A stretch of 64,000 bases of DNA from Oscillospiraceae bacterium (GCA_902761055.1 CACWIS010000012.1:1-64000), one strand, 5' to 3'. Shown: positions 1-8,037, numbered from the stretch's first letter. A program made the numbers and translations. The notes: generated by a model not told the origin, from the letters alone.

Positions 1-1
1 C

Positions 2-220
2 GAGGTGCCGATCCAGGCCGCCATCGGCGGCAAGATCATCGCGCGCGAGACCGTCAAGGCCATGCGCAAGGACGTGCTGGCCAAGTGCTACGGCGGCGAT
101 ATCACGCGCAAAAAGAAGCTGCTGGAGAAGCAGAAGGAAGGAAAAAAGAAGATGCGTCAGCTCGGGACCGTTCAGATCCCGACCGAGGCCTTCCTCGCCG
201 TCCTCAAGCTGGACGAGTGA
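2..220 (+). CDS. lepA: Elongation factor 4 (LepA), C-terminal fragment
   Basis: This is the last 72 codons of a gene cut by the left window edge. The residues match the C-terminal domain unique to LepA/EF4: [18 protein letters not shown], then [13 protein letters not shown], a lysine-rich helix, and [25 protein letters not shown] ending. LepA is a ribosome-binding translational GTPase that can back-translocate stalled ribosomes; its GTPase domain lies outside the window. A GTG at 5 is in frame but is not the real start, because the family has about 600 residues. A bidirectional terminator follows immediately. Confidence 0.95.
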   Translation, partial: EVPIQAAIGGKIIARETVKAMRKDVLAKCYGGDITRKKKLLEKQKEGKKKMRQLGTVQIPTEAFLAVLKLDE

Positions 221-224
221 AGCG

Positions 225-261
225 AAAAAAAGACGAAGTGCAGAGCACTTCGTCTTTTTTT
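225..261. terminator. Bidirectional intrinsic terminator, lepA / yfcE
   Basis: A perfect hairpin (GACGAAGTGC/GCACTTCGTC) is flanked by A7 on the left and T7 on the right, so it can terminate both lepA on the plus strand and the convergent phosphodiesterase gene on the minus strand. Confidence 0.9.
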
Positions 262-289
262 GCTGTAAGCCGCGCCGGGCCTCACGGAT

Positions 290-835
290 TCATTCGAACC
301 GCATATACTCCTCGCCGCTGTCGAGGTCGAGCCAGCGGAAGACGCCGTTTGCAAGCGTCATGCAGCTGTGGGCCGAACCGGCCTTCGGGATGGCGGCGGA
401 GCCGGGGTTGAGGCAGACGATCCCCTTGTCGCCGGACGTGCACAGCGGCACGTGCGTGTGGCCGAAGAGCAGGATCTCTCCGGCGTGCAGCGGCGGCGGG
501 CAGTCGGGTCCGAACAGATGCCCGTGCGTGGCAAAGATCATCCTCCCGCCCTCGCACAGCAGCGTGTAGTCCGACATGATCGGGAAATCCAGCACGGTCT
601 GGTCGATCTCCGCGTCGCAGTTGCCGCGCACGCCGAGGATGCGCTCCGCGCGCGCGTTGAGCAGTGCGGCGACCTCCCTGGGCGCGTAGTCGCGCGGCAG
701 ATCGTTGCGCGGGCCGTGATAGAGCACGTCGCCGAGCAGCAGGAGCCGCTCCGCGCCCTCGCGCTCAAAGGTCTCGAGCGCCCGGCGGCAGTAGTACGCC
801 GAGCCGTGGATATCCGAGACGATCAGCCATTTCAT
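290..835 (-). CDS. yfcE: YfcE-type metallophosphodiesterase
   Basis: A 181-residue calcineurin-like phosphoesterase. The metal-binding motifs appear in order: SDIHG near residue 7, GDVLYHGPRN near 36, GNCD near 71, THGH near 105 and GHTH near 127. Length and residues closely follow E. coli YfcE (184 aa), including the HGPRN and GNCDAEIDQ blocks. YfcE hydrolyses artificial phosphodiesters with Mn2+; its natural substrate is unknown. The start is the ATG at 835, preceded on the minus strand by a purine-rich ribosome site and by a well-formed promoter at 866-894. It is monocistronic and convergent with lepA. Confidence 0.92.
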   Translation of the reverse strand: MKWLIVSDIHGSAYYCRRALETFEREGAERLLLLGDVLYHGPRNDLPRDYAPREVAALLNARAERILGVRGNCDAEIDQTVLDFPIMSDYTLLCEGGRMIFATHGHLFGPDCPPPLHAGEILLFGHTHVPLCTSGDKGIVCLNPGSAAIPKAGSAHSCMTLANGVFRWLDLDSGEEYMRFE

Positions 836-865
836 CCGCTTTTCCCTCTTTCTCCTTTTTTAGTC

Positions 866-894
866 ACTATAGCGCATTCTTCCCCGCCGGTCAA
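866..894 (-). promoter_or_regulatory. Sigma-A promoter of the yfcE-type gene
   Basis: Read on the minus strand: TTGACC (889-894), a 17-bp spacer, then TATAGT (866-871), about 30 bases upstream of the ATG at 835. Confidence 0.7.
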
Positions 895-1041
895 TGTCCG
901 ACTTTACACAAAATTAACCGGATATTCAAGATTTGTGCGCTTTGCTCTCTTGCGCCTGCCGCGGAAAAATGATAAGCTATAGTCAGAAATGCGGCGCGGG
1001 ACGCCCCGCCATCAACAAAACTGAAAAGGAGCGTGGACATC

Positions 1042-1455
1042 TTGGTTAAGATCATCATGGGGCTGAAGGGATCCGGCAAGACCAAGAAACTGGTCGAAAT
1101 GGTCAGAGCTGCTGTCGACACCGGCAAAGGCGACGTCGTCGTCATTGAGAAGGAACGGAAGTTAACCTACGACATCCCCTATCAGGCGCGGCTCGTGGAC
1201 GCGGCGAGCTATCCCATCGGCACCTATGAGTTTCTCAAGGGACTGATCTGCGGCATTCACGCCGGCAACTACGATATCACGCATTTCTTTATCGACAACT
1301 TCCTCAAGATGGTCGACGACAAGGCGCCGGCGGCGCTCGGCGACTTCATCGACTGGCTCAAGGTCTTTTCCGACCGCGAGGGCATCGAGTTCGTCATTTC
1401 CGTCTCCGGCGAGCGCGAGAGCGCCGATCCGCGCGTGCAGGCCTGCTTCATCTGA
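1042..1455 (+). CDS. Small P-loop ATP-binding protein of unknown function
   Basis: A protein of about 137 residues opening with a Walker A motif, GLKGSGKT, directly after the first beta strand (LVKIIM). A second hydrophobic strand with acidic residues (ITHFFIDNFLKMVDD) may be a Walker B-like element. The likely start is the TTG at 1042: AAGGAG at 1026-1031 is spaced correctly for it and too close to the in-frame GTG at 1033. Similar short P-loop proteins in Clostridia are often labelled 'ATP-binding' or 'PilT-like', but nothing here shows motility or a partner. It is followed by its own terminator and stands alone. Confidence 0.75.
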   Translation: MVKIIMGLKGSGKTKKLVEMVRAAVDTGKGDVVVIEKERKLTYDIPYQARLVDAASYPIGTYEFLKGLICGIHAGNYDITHFFIDNFLKMVDDKAPAALGDFIDWLKVFSDREGIEFVISVSGERESADPRVQACFI

Positions 1456-1467
1456 AAAACCGACAGC

Positions 1468-1502
1468 AAAAAGGATCGGGTCCATGACCCGATCCTTTTT
1501 TT
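1468..1502. terminator. Bidirectional terminator between convergent genes
   Basis: A hairpin AAGGATCGGGT/ACCCGATCCTT with an A run before and a T7 run after. It lies between the P-loop gene (plus) and the secreted-protein gene (minus). Confidence 0.9.
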
Positions 1503-1510
1503 GCAGTCTC

Positions 1511-3034
1511 TCAGTGCAGCAGATCGACCTTTTCGCCCGTGAGGTCGTTGACGCCGACGCCGTACCTGTCGACCGTGTACCAGGCGGAGGTCGCGGTATG
1601 CGTCCCGCCGTCCTGCCGGACCACCTCGTAGAGATGGATCGAGAAAGTACCGTCGCCGTTCTTCTTCACGTCCGCTTTAGGCGGGTAGTAGCCGCTGCGG
1701 ATGAAGTAATAGATCTGGGCCCAGCGGCCGAGATCGGCCAGCGAGATCTTCCCCTCGAAGCCGGGCAGCAGATAGGTGGCGGGCTCGAGGAGGTACACGC
1801 CGCTGAGGATGTTGTCCTCCGCTCCCCCCGCGAGCGTCTTCTCGTCGCGGCGCACGTTCATCATGACCGCGCCCTCGACCTCGGTGAGCGTGAGGGAGCG
1901 AAACCAGTTCGAGACGTCCGTGCCGTCCTCGGTATAGACCTTTTTGATCCGGATGCTGTATCCGTCCTCTTCGGCCGTCTTCCCGTCGAGGAGGAAGACC
2001 TTTTCATAATACTCCGGGCTGCCGGAGCGGAACATCGCGTGCAGCTCGACGTCGTCGCCGTTGGGAACCAGCCAGTATTTGAGCAGGCCGTCGTCCTGAT
2101 AGTACTTGTAGAGCGCGGCGCAGTTCATCGGGTTCATGGGGTATTTGCCGGTGAGGATGTTGTCCTCCGCGCCGCCGGCGAGCGTGCTCTCGTTGCGCTT
2201 CACCTGCAGCTCGAGCTTTTTGCCCTTGAACACGAGCGTCATGCTCTCGAACCAGTCGGTGACGTCGCGGCCCCGGCTGTCCATGATATCGCAGATCTCG
2301 ATCCGGCCCCTGGAGAACTCCGCCGTGTCAAGATACAGAAGAAAGTTCTTCTCATAGAACGTGGGGTCGCCGGAGCGGAAATAGCAGTGCAGCACCGCGG
2401 CGTCCGCGATCGTGCCGCTGAAGTCGATCCAGTACTTCGGCATGCCGTCCTTCTGGCAGTAGAGATACGCGGGATAGACGGAGATCTGCTCCTCCAGCTC
2501 GTCAAGCCCCCCTTCCCGCTCGTTCTTCGGCGCGCCGAGGAACTCGCAGCCGGCGACCACGTCTTCAAGCATCGTGCCGACCGTCAGGCCGCGGGCCGGG
2601 ACCTCCTTGGAGAGGAACATATAGGTGCGCTCCCCGACCGTGATCGCGAGCAGGCGGACCTCGATCCTGTTTCCGCTGACCGAATAGTTGTAGTCGATCT
2701 CATAGCAGAGCTTGCCGCCGACGGCCACGGGCTCGATCTCCGAAGTCACCTCCAGGTCCGCGCGCTCCTTCTGCAGCGCGGCGATGAATTCCTCGATGAA
2801 GCCCTCCGCCGAATCGTAGCGATAAGCCCGGAGCATCACGTACGGGATCGAGCCGACCGTCCGCGCGTAGATATAGTACTCATTCCCTTTCAATACCGCG
2901 GTCGCGCCGTCCGGCACGGCGACCTTGATGTCCCAGTCCGCAAGCGTGTCATAATTGTCCGCCGCACAGCACAGGGGCGTGAGCAGCATGGAGAAGACCA
3001 GCAGCATGCACAGGGCGCTCAACACTCTTTTCAT
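1511..3034 (-). CDS. Secreted protein with repeated C-terminal modules
   Basis: A 507-residue protein with a clear signal peptide (MKR, a hydrophobic stretch, cleavage near CCAADN at about residue 25). Residues 30-165 form an alpha/beta domain resembling small PsbP-like secreted domains (weak similarity by eye only). Behind it are repeated units of about 110 residues. Each has an aromatic-rich KYW start, an RSGSPEYYEK/RSGDPTFYEK core, a 'DV(S/T)(N/D)WF' segment and a 'LAGGAEDNIL(S/T)G.Y' ending, seen twice, near 285 and 405. The substrate or partner is unknown. No transmembrane anchor or LPXTG motif is visible, so it is probably released or loosely wall-bound. A GGAGAG-like ribosome site precedes the ATG at 3034. 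Confidence 0.7.
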   Translation of the reverse strand: MKRVLSALCMLLVFSMLLTPLCCAADNYDTLADWDIKVAVPDGATAVLKGNEYYIYARTVGSIPYVMLRAYRYDSAEGFIEEFIAALQKERADLEVTSEIEPVAVGGKLCYEIDYNYSVSGNRIEVRLLAITVGERTYMFLSKEVPARGLTVGTMLEDVVAGCEFLGAPKNEREGGLDELEEQISVYPAYLYCQKDGMPKYWIDFSGTIADAAVLHCYFRSGDPTFYEKNFLLYLDTAEFSRGRIEICDIMDSRGRDVTDWFESMTLVFKGKKLELQVKRNESTLAGGAEDNILTGKYPMNPMNCAALYKYYQDDGLLKYWLVPNGDDVELHAMFRSGSPEYYEKVFLLDGKTAEEDGYSIRIKKVYTEDGTDVSNWFRSLTLTEVEGAVMMNVRRDEKTLAGGAEDNILSGVYLLEPATYLLPGFEGKISLADLGRWAQIYYFIRSGYYPPKADVKKNGDGTFSIHLYEVVRQDGGTHTATSAWYTVDRYGVGVNDLTGEKVDLLH

Positions 3035-3078
3035 TACGTCCTCTCTTTCCTTCGTCTGTCGCTTCGGCGCCGCGCGCT

Positions 3079-3318
3079 CTACAGCTCCTTGTACATTGCG
3101 CCGGCCTCGGCCTTGCCCGCCGTCTCGCGCACGTCCGTGACCTCGACCTTCAGCGTGCCCTTGCCGAAGGCGATCTCCAGCACATCGCCGACCTTGACCT
3201 GATAGCCGGCCTTGACCGGGCGGCCGTTGACGCTGACGCGCGCGCCGTCGCAGGCCTCGTTGGCCACGCTGCGGCGCTTGATGATGCGCGATACCTTCAA
3301 AAATTTATCCAGTCTCAT
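3079..3318 (-). CDS. rqcP: RqcP (YabO), S4-domain ribosome quality control factor
   Basis: A 79-residue S4/HSP15-type RNA-binding protein. The S4 signature MRLDKFLKVSRIIKRRSVA and the downstream strand VNGRPVKAGYQVKVGD are intact. In Bacillus, RqcP works with RqcH to add C-terminal alanine tails on stalled 60S-type (50S) complexes. The neighbourhood supports the call: an HU gene and a SpoVB/MurJ-type flippase lie directly upstream, as in the yabM-yabO region of Bacillus. The yabN, yabP, yabQ and divIC genes of that cluster are absent here. A hup terminator lies between hup and this gene, so it may depend on readthrough or its own promoter. Confidence 0.9.
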   Translation of the reverse strand: MRLDKFLKVSRIIKRRSVANEACDGARVSVNGRPVKAGYQVKVGDVLEIAFGKGTLKVEVTDVRETAGKAEAGAMYKEL

Positions 3319-3336
3319 GTTTCTTCCTCATGGAAC

Positions 3337-3374
3337 GATAAAGACAGCCGCCTCAAACGGCGGCTGTCTTTATC
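3337..3374 (-). terminator. Terminator downstream of hup
   Basis: A long perfect inverted repeat, GATAAAGACAGCCGCC / GGCGGCTGTCTTTATC, with a 6-base loop. It sits between the HU gene and rqcP. The T run is short, so partial readthrough into rqcP is possible. Confidence 0.75.
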
Positions 3375-3386
3375 ATATAAAGCGGA

Positions 3387-3662
3387 TTACTTCGCAACGG
3401 CGTCCTTCAGCGCCTTGCCAACCTTGAAGGAGGCAACGCGGGAAGCCGGGATCGCGATCTCTTCCTTGGTTCTGGGGTTGCGGCCAACGCGGGCGGCGCG
3501 CTCCTTGAGCTCGAAAGAGCCAAAGCCGACGAGCTGGACCTTCTCACCGTTCTTGAGAGCCTCGGTGATCGCCTCGAACACGGCGTTGACGGCCTTCTCG
3601 CTGTCCTTCTTGGAAGCGCCGATCTTCTCGGAAACGGCGGCTGCAAGTTCTGCTTTATTCAT
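3387..3662 (-). CDS. hup: HU family DNA-binding protein
   Basis: A 91-residue HU/IHF-fold histone-like protein. It has the N-terminal helix [15 protein letters not shown], the [12 protein letters not shown] block and the arm motif [15 protein letters not shown], followed by the closing [11 protein letters not shown]. It binds and bends DNA non-specifically as a homodimer and compacts the nucleoid. The start is fixed by an AGGAGGAAT ribosome site just upstream. Its own terminator follows, consistent with a highly expressed single-gene transcript. Confidence 0.97.
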   Translation of the reverse strand: MNKAELAAAVSEKIGASKKDSEKAVNAVFEAITEALKNGEKVQLVGFGSFELKERAARVGRNPRTKEEIAIPASRVASFKVGKALKDAVAK

Positions 3663-3748
3663 GTTTATTCCTCCTGTTTAGATAAACGCACGCATGGGTT
3701 GATATCGCGTCGTTTTTTTCTTTGCCGAATTTCCTCGGCACCGGAGTC

Positions 3749-3777
3749 ATGCTACCATATTTCAAGCAACTAATCAA
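3749..3777 (-). promoter_or_regulatory. Probable hup promoter with extended -10
   Basis: On the minus strand: TTGATT (3772-3777), a 17-bp spacer ending in a TGG extended -10 element, then TAGCAT (3749-3754). The TTGATTAGT and AATATGGT segments recur at the same spacing in the ATP synthase promoter near 47290-47320. Confidence 0.5.
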
Positions 3778-3820
3778 GGGGGTTTTGCAATTTTCCCTTA
3801 AAAAAACTGGTATTTTCCAC

Positions 3821-5464
3821 TTATTTCATGCGCAAAAACGCCGCGATCTTCTCCCCGCCGGGAATTAATTCCAAATCTTCCCTGGTGACGGCGCTCGTCG
3901 CCACGACGCAGATGATGTAGACCACGACCGCGACGGCCATCGCGAAGAACATGCACAGCAGCATCCCGAGCCGTCCGGGCACGTGCACCGCGCGCTGCGC
4001 AAGCCCGTAAGCCGCCCAGGCGGAGAAGCCCATGACCGCGCTGCAGAACACGCTCTTGAACAGGATCCGTCCCAGACGCGGCGTGCGCTCCAGCGTGGCG
4101 GTCATGAACAGGAAGTTCATCGCGCACATCGTGACGTAGCTCACGAGCGTACCGATCGGCGCGCCGTAGATGTTGATCGGCCTGCGGGCGACCAGCACCC
4201 AGTTGACCAGGATCTTCACGAAGCCGCCCACGATCATCGTGAGCATCGTGTAGCGCTCCTTGCCGGAGGCCTGGAGCACGGCGTTCTCCATCAGCAGCAT
4301 GCACACGAAGAAAGCCGAGGCGCCCATGATCGCCAGCAGCGCCGGGCCGGCCCCGTGGCTGCCGGGGTAAAAGCCCCGCATGATCGGCTCGCTCATGACC
4401 GCAAGGCCGACGCCCATCGGCATCGCGATCACCGCGGCGATGCGCATCGAGTCCTCGGAGATCTTTGCCGCCTCGTCGCGGCTGTCCTTGGCGAAGGCCG
4501 CGGAGATCGCCGGGACGATGGAGATCGTCAGCGGCGTGATGAAAGCGGCCGGCAGGTTAAAGAAGGTCTGCGCCTTGCCGTAGACGCCGTAGAGCACCTT
4601 CGCCTCGAAATAGGAGAAGCGCGCGGCCGACTGCAGACGGTTCATGCAGAGCTTGGAGTCGATGGAGTTGAGGATCGCCATGATGCAGGCGCCGAGCGCG
4701 ATCGGGATGCCGATCGACAGCAGATCCCTGACGATCTTCGCCGCAGAGTCGGTCGGCCCCTCTTCGCCGGGCGAGTCGGGCGAGACGACGCCCGCCGTGA
4801 AGGGGGCGGCGAGATCGTAGTAGTGGCGCCGCTTGTATACGATCATGTAAGCCAGCGACACGACCGAGCCGATCGACACGCCGAGGATCGCGCCGGCGGA
4901 GCCCATCGGCAGTCCCTTGCCCGCGCGCAGCACCAGTACGGAGATGATGAGCCCGGAAATGACCTTGAAGAGCACCTCCAGCACCTCGTCGACCGTGGTG
5001 GGGATCATGTTGCCGTTTCCCTGGCAGTAGCCGCGGTAGGCCGAGACCAGGCACACCAGCAGGATCGCCGGAGCCATGGCGCGGATGCTCATGGCGGCGT
5101 CCGGGTTCTCCAGATAATTGGCGGCCAGCCATCCGGGGAACATGAAGAGCACGAAGGAAAACAGCACGCCGATCAAGGTGAAGGTCACGAGCGCGACGCG
5201 GAAGGTCTTTTCCTCCTGCCGCGGGCGGCCGTGAGCGTCCGCCTCCGCCACAAGGCGCGAGAGCGCCACGGGCAGTCCGGCCGTCGCGAGCGTGAAGAAG
5301 ATGTTGTAGATGCTGTACGCGCCCATGAACATCGAATAGCCCTCGTCGCCGAGAATGTTGCCGAGGGGGATCTTGTAAATGGCGCCCAGCACCTTCATGA
5401 TGATCACGCCGACGGTCAGGATCGCCGCGCCGTGCATGTAGTTTTGCTTTTTGCTCTTTGCCAT
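3821..5464 (-). CDS. MOP-superfamily flippase (SpoVB/MurJ type)
   Basis: About 547 residues and 14 predicted hydrophobic helices, typical of MATE-like polysaccharide or lipid II flippases of the MVF/SpoVB branch. The N-terminal block with GVIIMKVLGAIYKIPLGNI and the GDEGYSMFMGAYSIYN loop match the SpoVB/YtgP group, which moves lipid-linked peptidoglycan or oligosaccharide precursors outward. The ATG at 5464 (MAKSKKQNY) is preferred over one ten codons earlier because GGAGGAAGC precedes it. The position upstream of hup and rqcP mirrors yabM of Bacillus. Whether it is the essential lipid II flippase or a sporulation or capsule version cannot be decided from this gene alone. Confidence 0.85.
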   Translation of the reverse strand: MAKSKKQNYMHGAAILTVGVIIMKVLGAIYKIPLGNILGDEGYSMFMGAYSIYNIFFTLATAGLPVALSRLVAEADAHGRPRQEEKTFRVALVTFTLIGVLFSFVLFMFPGWLAANYLENPDAAMSIRAMAPAILLVCLVSAYRGYCQGNGNMIPTTVDEVLEVLFKVISGLIISVLVLRAGKGLPMGSAGAILGVSIGSVVSLAYMIVYKRRHYYDLAAPFTAGVVSPDSPGEEGPTDSAAKIVRDLLSIGIPIALGACIMAILNSIDSKLCMNRLQSAARFSYFEAKVLYGVYGKAQTFFNLPAAFITPLTISIVPAISAAFAKDSRDEAAKISEDSMRIAAVIAMPMGVGLAVMSEPIMRGFYPGSHGAGPALLAIMGASAFFVCMLLMENAVLQASGKERYTMLTMIVGGFVKILVNWVLVARRPINIYGAPIGTLVSYVTMCAMNFLFMTATLERTPRLGRILFKSVFCSAVMGFSAWAAYGLAQRAVHVPGRLGMLLCMFFAMAVAVVVYIICVVATSAVTREDLELIPGGEKIAAFLRMK

Positions 5465-5527
5465 CTGCTTCCTCCGAGCGGGAGTATGTAGCAAACCGCT
5501 ATGCGCGGTATTTGTTGTATTATATGC

Positions 5528-6904
5528 TTATTTGCCCAGCTTATCAAGTATTTTGCGCGCGACGTACACGCCGCTGGCCGAGGCGTGGGACAGCGAGTGC
5601 GTCACGCCCGAGCCGTCGCCGATCACGTACAGGCCCTCGTGGATCGTCTCGAGATCGTCGTCGATCTCGACCTCCATGTTGTAGAACTTGACCTCCACGC
5701 CGTAGAGCAGCGTGTCGTCGTTGGCCGTGCCGGGCGCGATCTTGTCGAGGGCGTAGATCATCTCGACGATGCCGTCGAGGATGCGCTTGGGGATGACCAG
5801 GCTCAGATCGCCGGGGGTCGCGGCAAGAGTCGGGGTGACGAAGCTCTCTGCGATGCGCTGCGGCGTCGAGCGGCGGCCGCGTACGAGGTCGCCGAAGCGC
5901 TGCACCATCACGCCGCCGCCGAGCATGTTCGACAGGCGCGCGATGCTCTCGCCGTAGCCGTTGGAGTCCTTGAAGGGCTCGGAAAAATGCTTGTTGACGA
6001 GCAGGGCGAAGTTCGTGTTCTCGGTGTGCTTCGCCTTGTCCTCATAGCTGTGGCCGTTGACCGTGACGATGCCGTTGGTGTTCTCGTTGACGACCACGCC
6101 GTGCGGGTTCATGCAGAAGGTGCGCACGAGATCCTCGAACTTCTCGGTGCGGTAGACGATCTTGCTCTCGTAGAGCTCGTCGGTCAGCTCGGAAAAGACC
6201 TCGGCCGGCAGCTCGACGCGCACGCCGATGTCCACGCGGTTGGAGTGCGTGGTGATGCCCAGCTCGCGGCAGACAGATTCCATCCACTTGCTGCCGCTGC
6301 GGCCGACGGAGATCACGCACTTCGCGCACTCGAAGCGCCGCTCTCCCGCGGCGACGGAAAAGCCGTCCTCCGTCTTCTCCACCGCCGTGACGGCCGTGTT
6401 GAAGAAGAAGTCGACCTTGTCTTTGAGCTCGCCGTACAGGTTCTCGAGCACGACGTAGTTGATGTCCGTGCCGAGGTGGCGCACCTGCGCGTCGAGCAGG
6501 TGCAGGCCGTTCTCGAGGCATTTCTTTTTCAGCTTGCTGTTCGCCGTGGAATAGAGCTTCGTGCCCTCGCCGCCGTGGGCGAGGTTGATGCCGTCGACGT
6601 ACTGCATCAGCTCGATGGCCTCGCGCTTGCCGACGTGCTCCCAGAGCGTGCCGCCGAACTGGTTGGTGATGTTGTACTTGCCGTCGGAGAAGGCGCCCGC
6701 GCCGCCGAAGCCGCTCATGATGCTGCACACCGGGCACTTGACGCAGCTCCTGATCTTTTTGCCGTCGATGGGGCATTTGCGCTGCTCGAGCGGGCGGCCC
6801 AGCTCCAGCACCGCGATCTTCAGTCCGCGCTCCGCCGCGGCGAGCTCGTAGGCGGTGAAAATGCCGCCGGGTCCCGCGCCGATCACGACAATATCGTATT
6901 TCAT
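5528..6904 (-). CDS. FAD-dependent oxidoreductase (COG2509-like)
   Basis: A 458-residue flavoprotein. The N-terminal dinucleotide-binding motif is GAGPGGIFTAYELA, followed by an acidic strand end (VLELG). Two close CxxC-like segments (KCPIDGKKIRSCVKCPVC) near residues 48-65 are typical of this family and could carry a metal or a redox cysteine pair. The C-terminal FAD motif is LYVIGDGSGVTHSLSHAS. The family, related to uncharacterised NAD(P)/FAD dehydrogenases, is widespread in Firmicutes with no agreed substrate. The second ATG (6904) fits the GGGAG ribosome site better than the ATG at 6910. It has its own promoter at 6993-7021. Confidence 0.85.
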   Translation of the reverse strand: MKYDIVVIGAGPGGIFTAYELAAAERGLKIAVLELGRPLEQRKCPIDGKKIRSCVKCPVCSIMSGFGGAGAFSDGKYNITNQFGGTLWEHVGKREAIELMQYVDGINLAHGGEGTKLYSTANSKLKKKCLENGLHLLDAQVRHLGTDINYVVLENLYGELKDKVDFFFNTAVTAVEKTEDGFSVAAGERRFECAKCVISVGRSGSKWMESVCRELGITTHSNRVDIGVRVELPAEVFSELTDELYESKIVYRTEKFEDLVRTFCMNPHGVVVNENTNGIVTVNGHSYEDKAKHTENTNFALLVNKHFSEPFKDSNGYGESIARLSNMLGGGVMVQRFGDLVRGRRSTPQRIAESFVTPTLAATPGDLSLVIPKRILDGIVEMIYALDKIAPGTANDDTLLYGVEVKFYNMEVEIDDDLETIHEGLYVIGDGSGVTHSLSHASASGVYVARKILDKLGK

Positions 6905-6992
6905 GATCATTCACTCCCGAAAAGTTGATAAAAACAAGAATCCGTCCCGATCCCCGCGGGGAATCCGGACGGCCGAAAAAAGTTCCTCGCTT

Positions 6993-7021
6993 AAAATACC
7001 ACGCTTCCGCGCCGCTGTCAA
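6993..7021 (-). promoter_or_regulatory. Promoter of the FAD oxidoreductase gene
   Basis: Minus strand: TTGACA (7016-7021), 17-bp spacer, TATTTT (6993-6998). The roughly 80-base leader contains a G+C-rich palindrome around CCCCGCGGGG at about 6953-6962. Confidence 0.7.
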
Positions 7022-7062
7022 ATGAAATAAATGTAAAAATGCGCGCGCCCGCCTCTTGCGTC

Positions 7063-7091
7063 TTGCGTTCGTGCGCCGGCTGTTGTATAAT
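7063..7091 (+). promoter_or_regulatory. Putative promoter ahead of tRNA-Pro
   Basis: TTGCGT (7063-7068), 17-bp spacer, TATAAT (7086-7091). The first stable product downstream on this strand is tRNA-Pro at 7298, giving an unusually long leader of about 200 bases. Confidence 0.55.
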
Positions 7092-7137
7092 GTCGCCGTT
7101 TGAAGAAGCCCCGCTCTCCTCCCGCACAGCCTCCCGC

Positions 7138-7288
7138 CGCGGAAACGGAACGGAGCGCGTTTCTTCCCGCCGCCTTTTACGAAAACGAAAGCTCGCCTTT
7201 TGTTTTCGAGAGGAAGAAGGAAGGAGCGGATATGCAGTTTTCGCGGCTCTTTCGCAAACCGCGGAAACGGAATGGAGCAGGTTTCTTC
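7138..7288 (+). repeat. Pair of 29-base direct repeats upstream of tRNA-Pro
   Basis: Copies at 7138-7166 and 7260-7288 share the pattern CGCGGAAACGGAA.GGAGC followed by GTTTCTTC, with 3 mismatches in 29. Between them is a small inverted repeat (CGAAAAC / GTTTTCG, about 7180-7209). The 6905-7297 interval holds no convincing gene; it contains two divergent promoters, this repeat pair and the hairpin. The second repeat copy ends 9 bases before the tRNA. Confidence 0.6.
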
Positions 7289-7297
7289 TGACGACGA

Positions 7298-7373
7298 CCG
7301 GGTGTAGCGCAGTTGGTAGCGCGGGTGGTTTGGGACCATCAGGTCGGGGGTTCAAGTCCCTTCACTCGGACCA
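7298..7373 (+). tRNA. tRNA-Pro (anticodon UGG)
   Basis: A 76-base cloverleaf. Acceptor arms CCGGGTG and CACTCGG pair with one G-U; the D arm is GCGC-AGTTGGTA-GCGC. The anticodon stem GGTGG/CCATC encloses TTTGGGA, so the anticodon is TGG. The T loop is GTTCAAG-type, and the discriminator A with CCA is encoded. It reads CCA, CCG, CCU and probably CCC codons depending on wobble modification. Standing alone, it is the only tRNA seen in the window. Confidence 0.96.
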
Positions 7374-7439
7374 TAAAGGGACTCTGCTTATGATACGATC
7401 AGGGTCCCTTTGCTTCTTCCCATATCGTGCGTTGCCTGT

Positions 7440-7445
7440 TATAAT
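7440..7445 (+). promoter_or_regulatory. Extended -10 element before the VanZ gene
   Basis: TGTTATAATG carries a TGn-TATAAT extended -10 about 37 bases upstream of the TTG start at 7482. No good -35 hexamer is seen at the expected distance. A hairpin CTCGACAAATC/GATTTGTGG-like lies between it and the ribosome site. Confidence 0.45.
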
Positions 7446-7481
7446 GATCTCGACAAATCGAGATTTGTGGAGGAATGAAGC

Positions 7482-8021
7482 TTGATCAAGATATCTCTGT
7501 TAACCGGGGAATTGTGTTTTGCCCTGCTGTGGCTCCTCTGCAGAGGAATGATATGGATACAACAGAAGAAAATCGTCTGGAAAAGAGAGACTTTCCTTCT
7601 TTTGATGTATGTCAATCTTGCGGTTCTGATTCGTTTTGTCTTTTATCCTTTTTTCACCGTCAACGGCGAGGTTCAGCCGCTGATCATCAGCATGAACAGC
7701 ATTCAGCCGCTTCGTGTCAATCTGATTCCGCTTGTAAACATTCTGGATTATGACATAAAACGCGAAGCTGCAATTAATATCATCGGAAATGTCTGCATGT
7801 TTATCCCAACGGGCATCATTATGCCAATTCTGTACAAGCGGCTGGATTGTTTTTGGAAAGTGCTTCTTGCCGGTGCAGGGTTATCTTTAGTGATCGAGAT
7901 GATCCAGTTGCTCTTTCCCGGAAGTGTAACCGACATCGATGATCTGATTCTTAATACTGCTGGTGTGGCAATCGGAGATGGCATTTATAAGCTTGTATAC
8001 CGTTTTATAAGAAAAGCATAA
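7482..8021 (+). CDS. VanZ-family membrane protein
   Basis: 179 residues with four to five hydrophobic helices. The VanZ-like core is visible: NLIPLVNILDYD (residues about 80-91), an NIIGNVCMFIPTGIIMPIL helix (about 98-116), ELIQLLFPG-like IEMIQLLFPGSVTDIDDLILNTAGVAIG (about 138-165). VanZ in enterococci gives low-level teicoplanin resistance, but most family members have no proven role, so resistance should not be assumed. The start is TTG, set by GTGGAGG 8 bases upstream. Base composition is clearly richer in A+T than the neighbours, and the gene follows a tRNA, which together suggest acquisition by transfer. Confidence 0.85.
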   Translation: MIKISLLTGELCFALLWLLCRGMIWIQQKKIVWKRETFLLLMYVNLAVLIRFVFYPFFTVNGEVQPLIISMNSIQPLRVNLIPLVNILDYDIKREAAINIIGNVCMFIPTGIIMPILYKRLDCFWKVLLAGAGLSLVIEMIQLLFPGSVTDIDDLILNTAGVAIGDGIYKLVYRFIRKA

Positions 8022-8037
8022 ATTCCAGTTTGTCGAG

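Noticed and set aside
6925..7485. A plus-strand open frame spanning the tRNA-Pro gene
   Set aside because: It runs through a structural RNA and two promoters, has no ribosome site, and encodes nothing recognisable.
7482..8021. Teicoplanin resistance from the VanZ gene
   Set aside because: The family is broad, no other van genes are present, and sequence alone does not support resistance.
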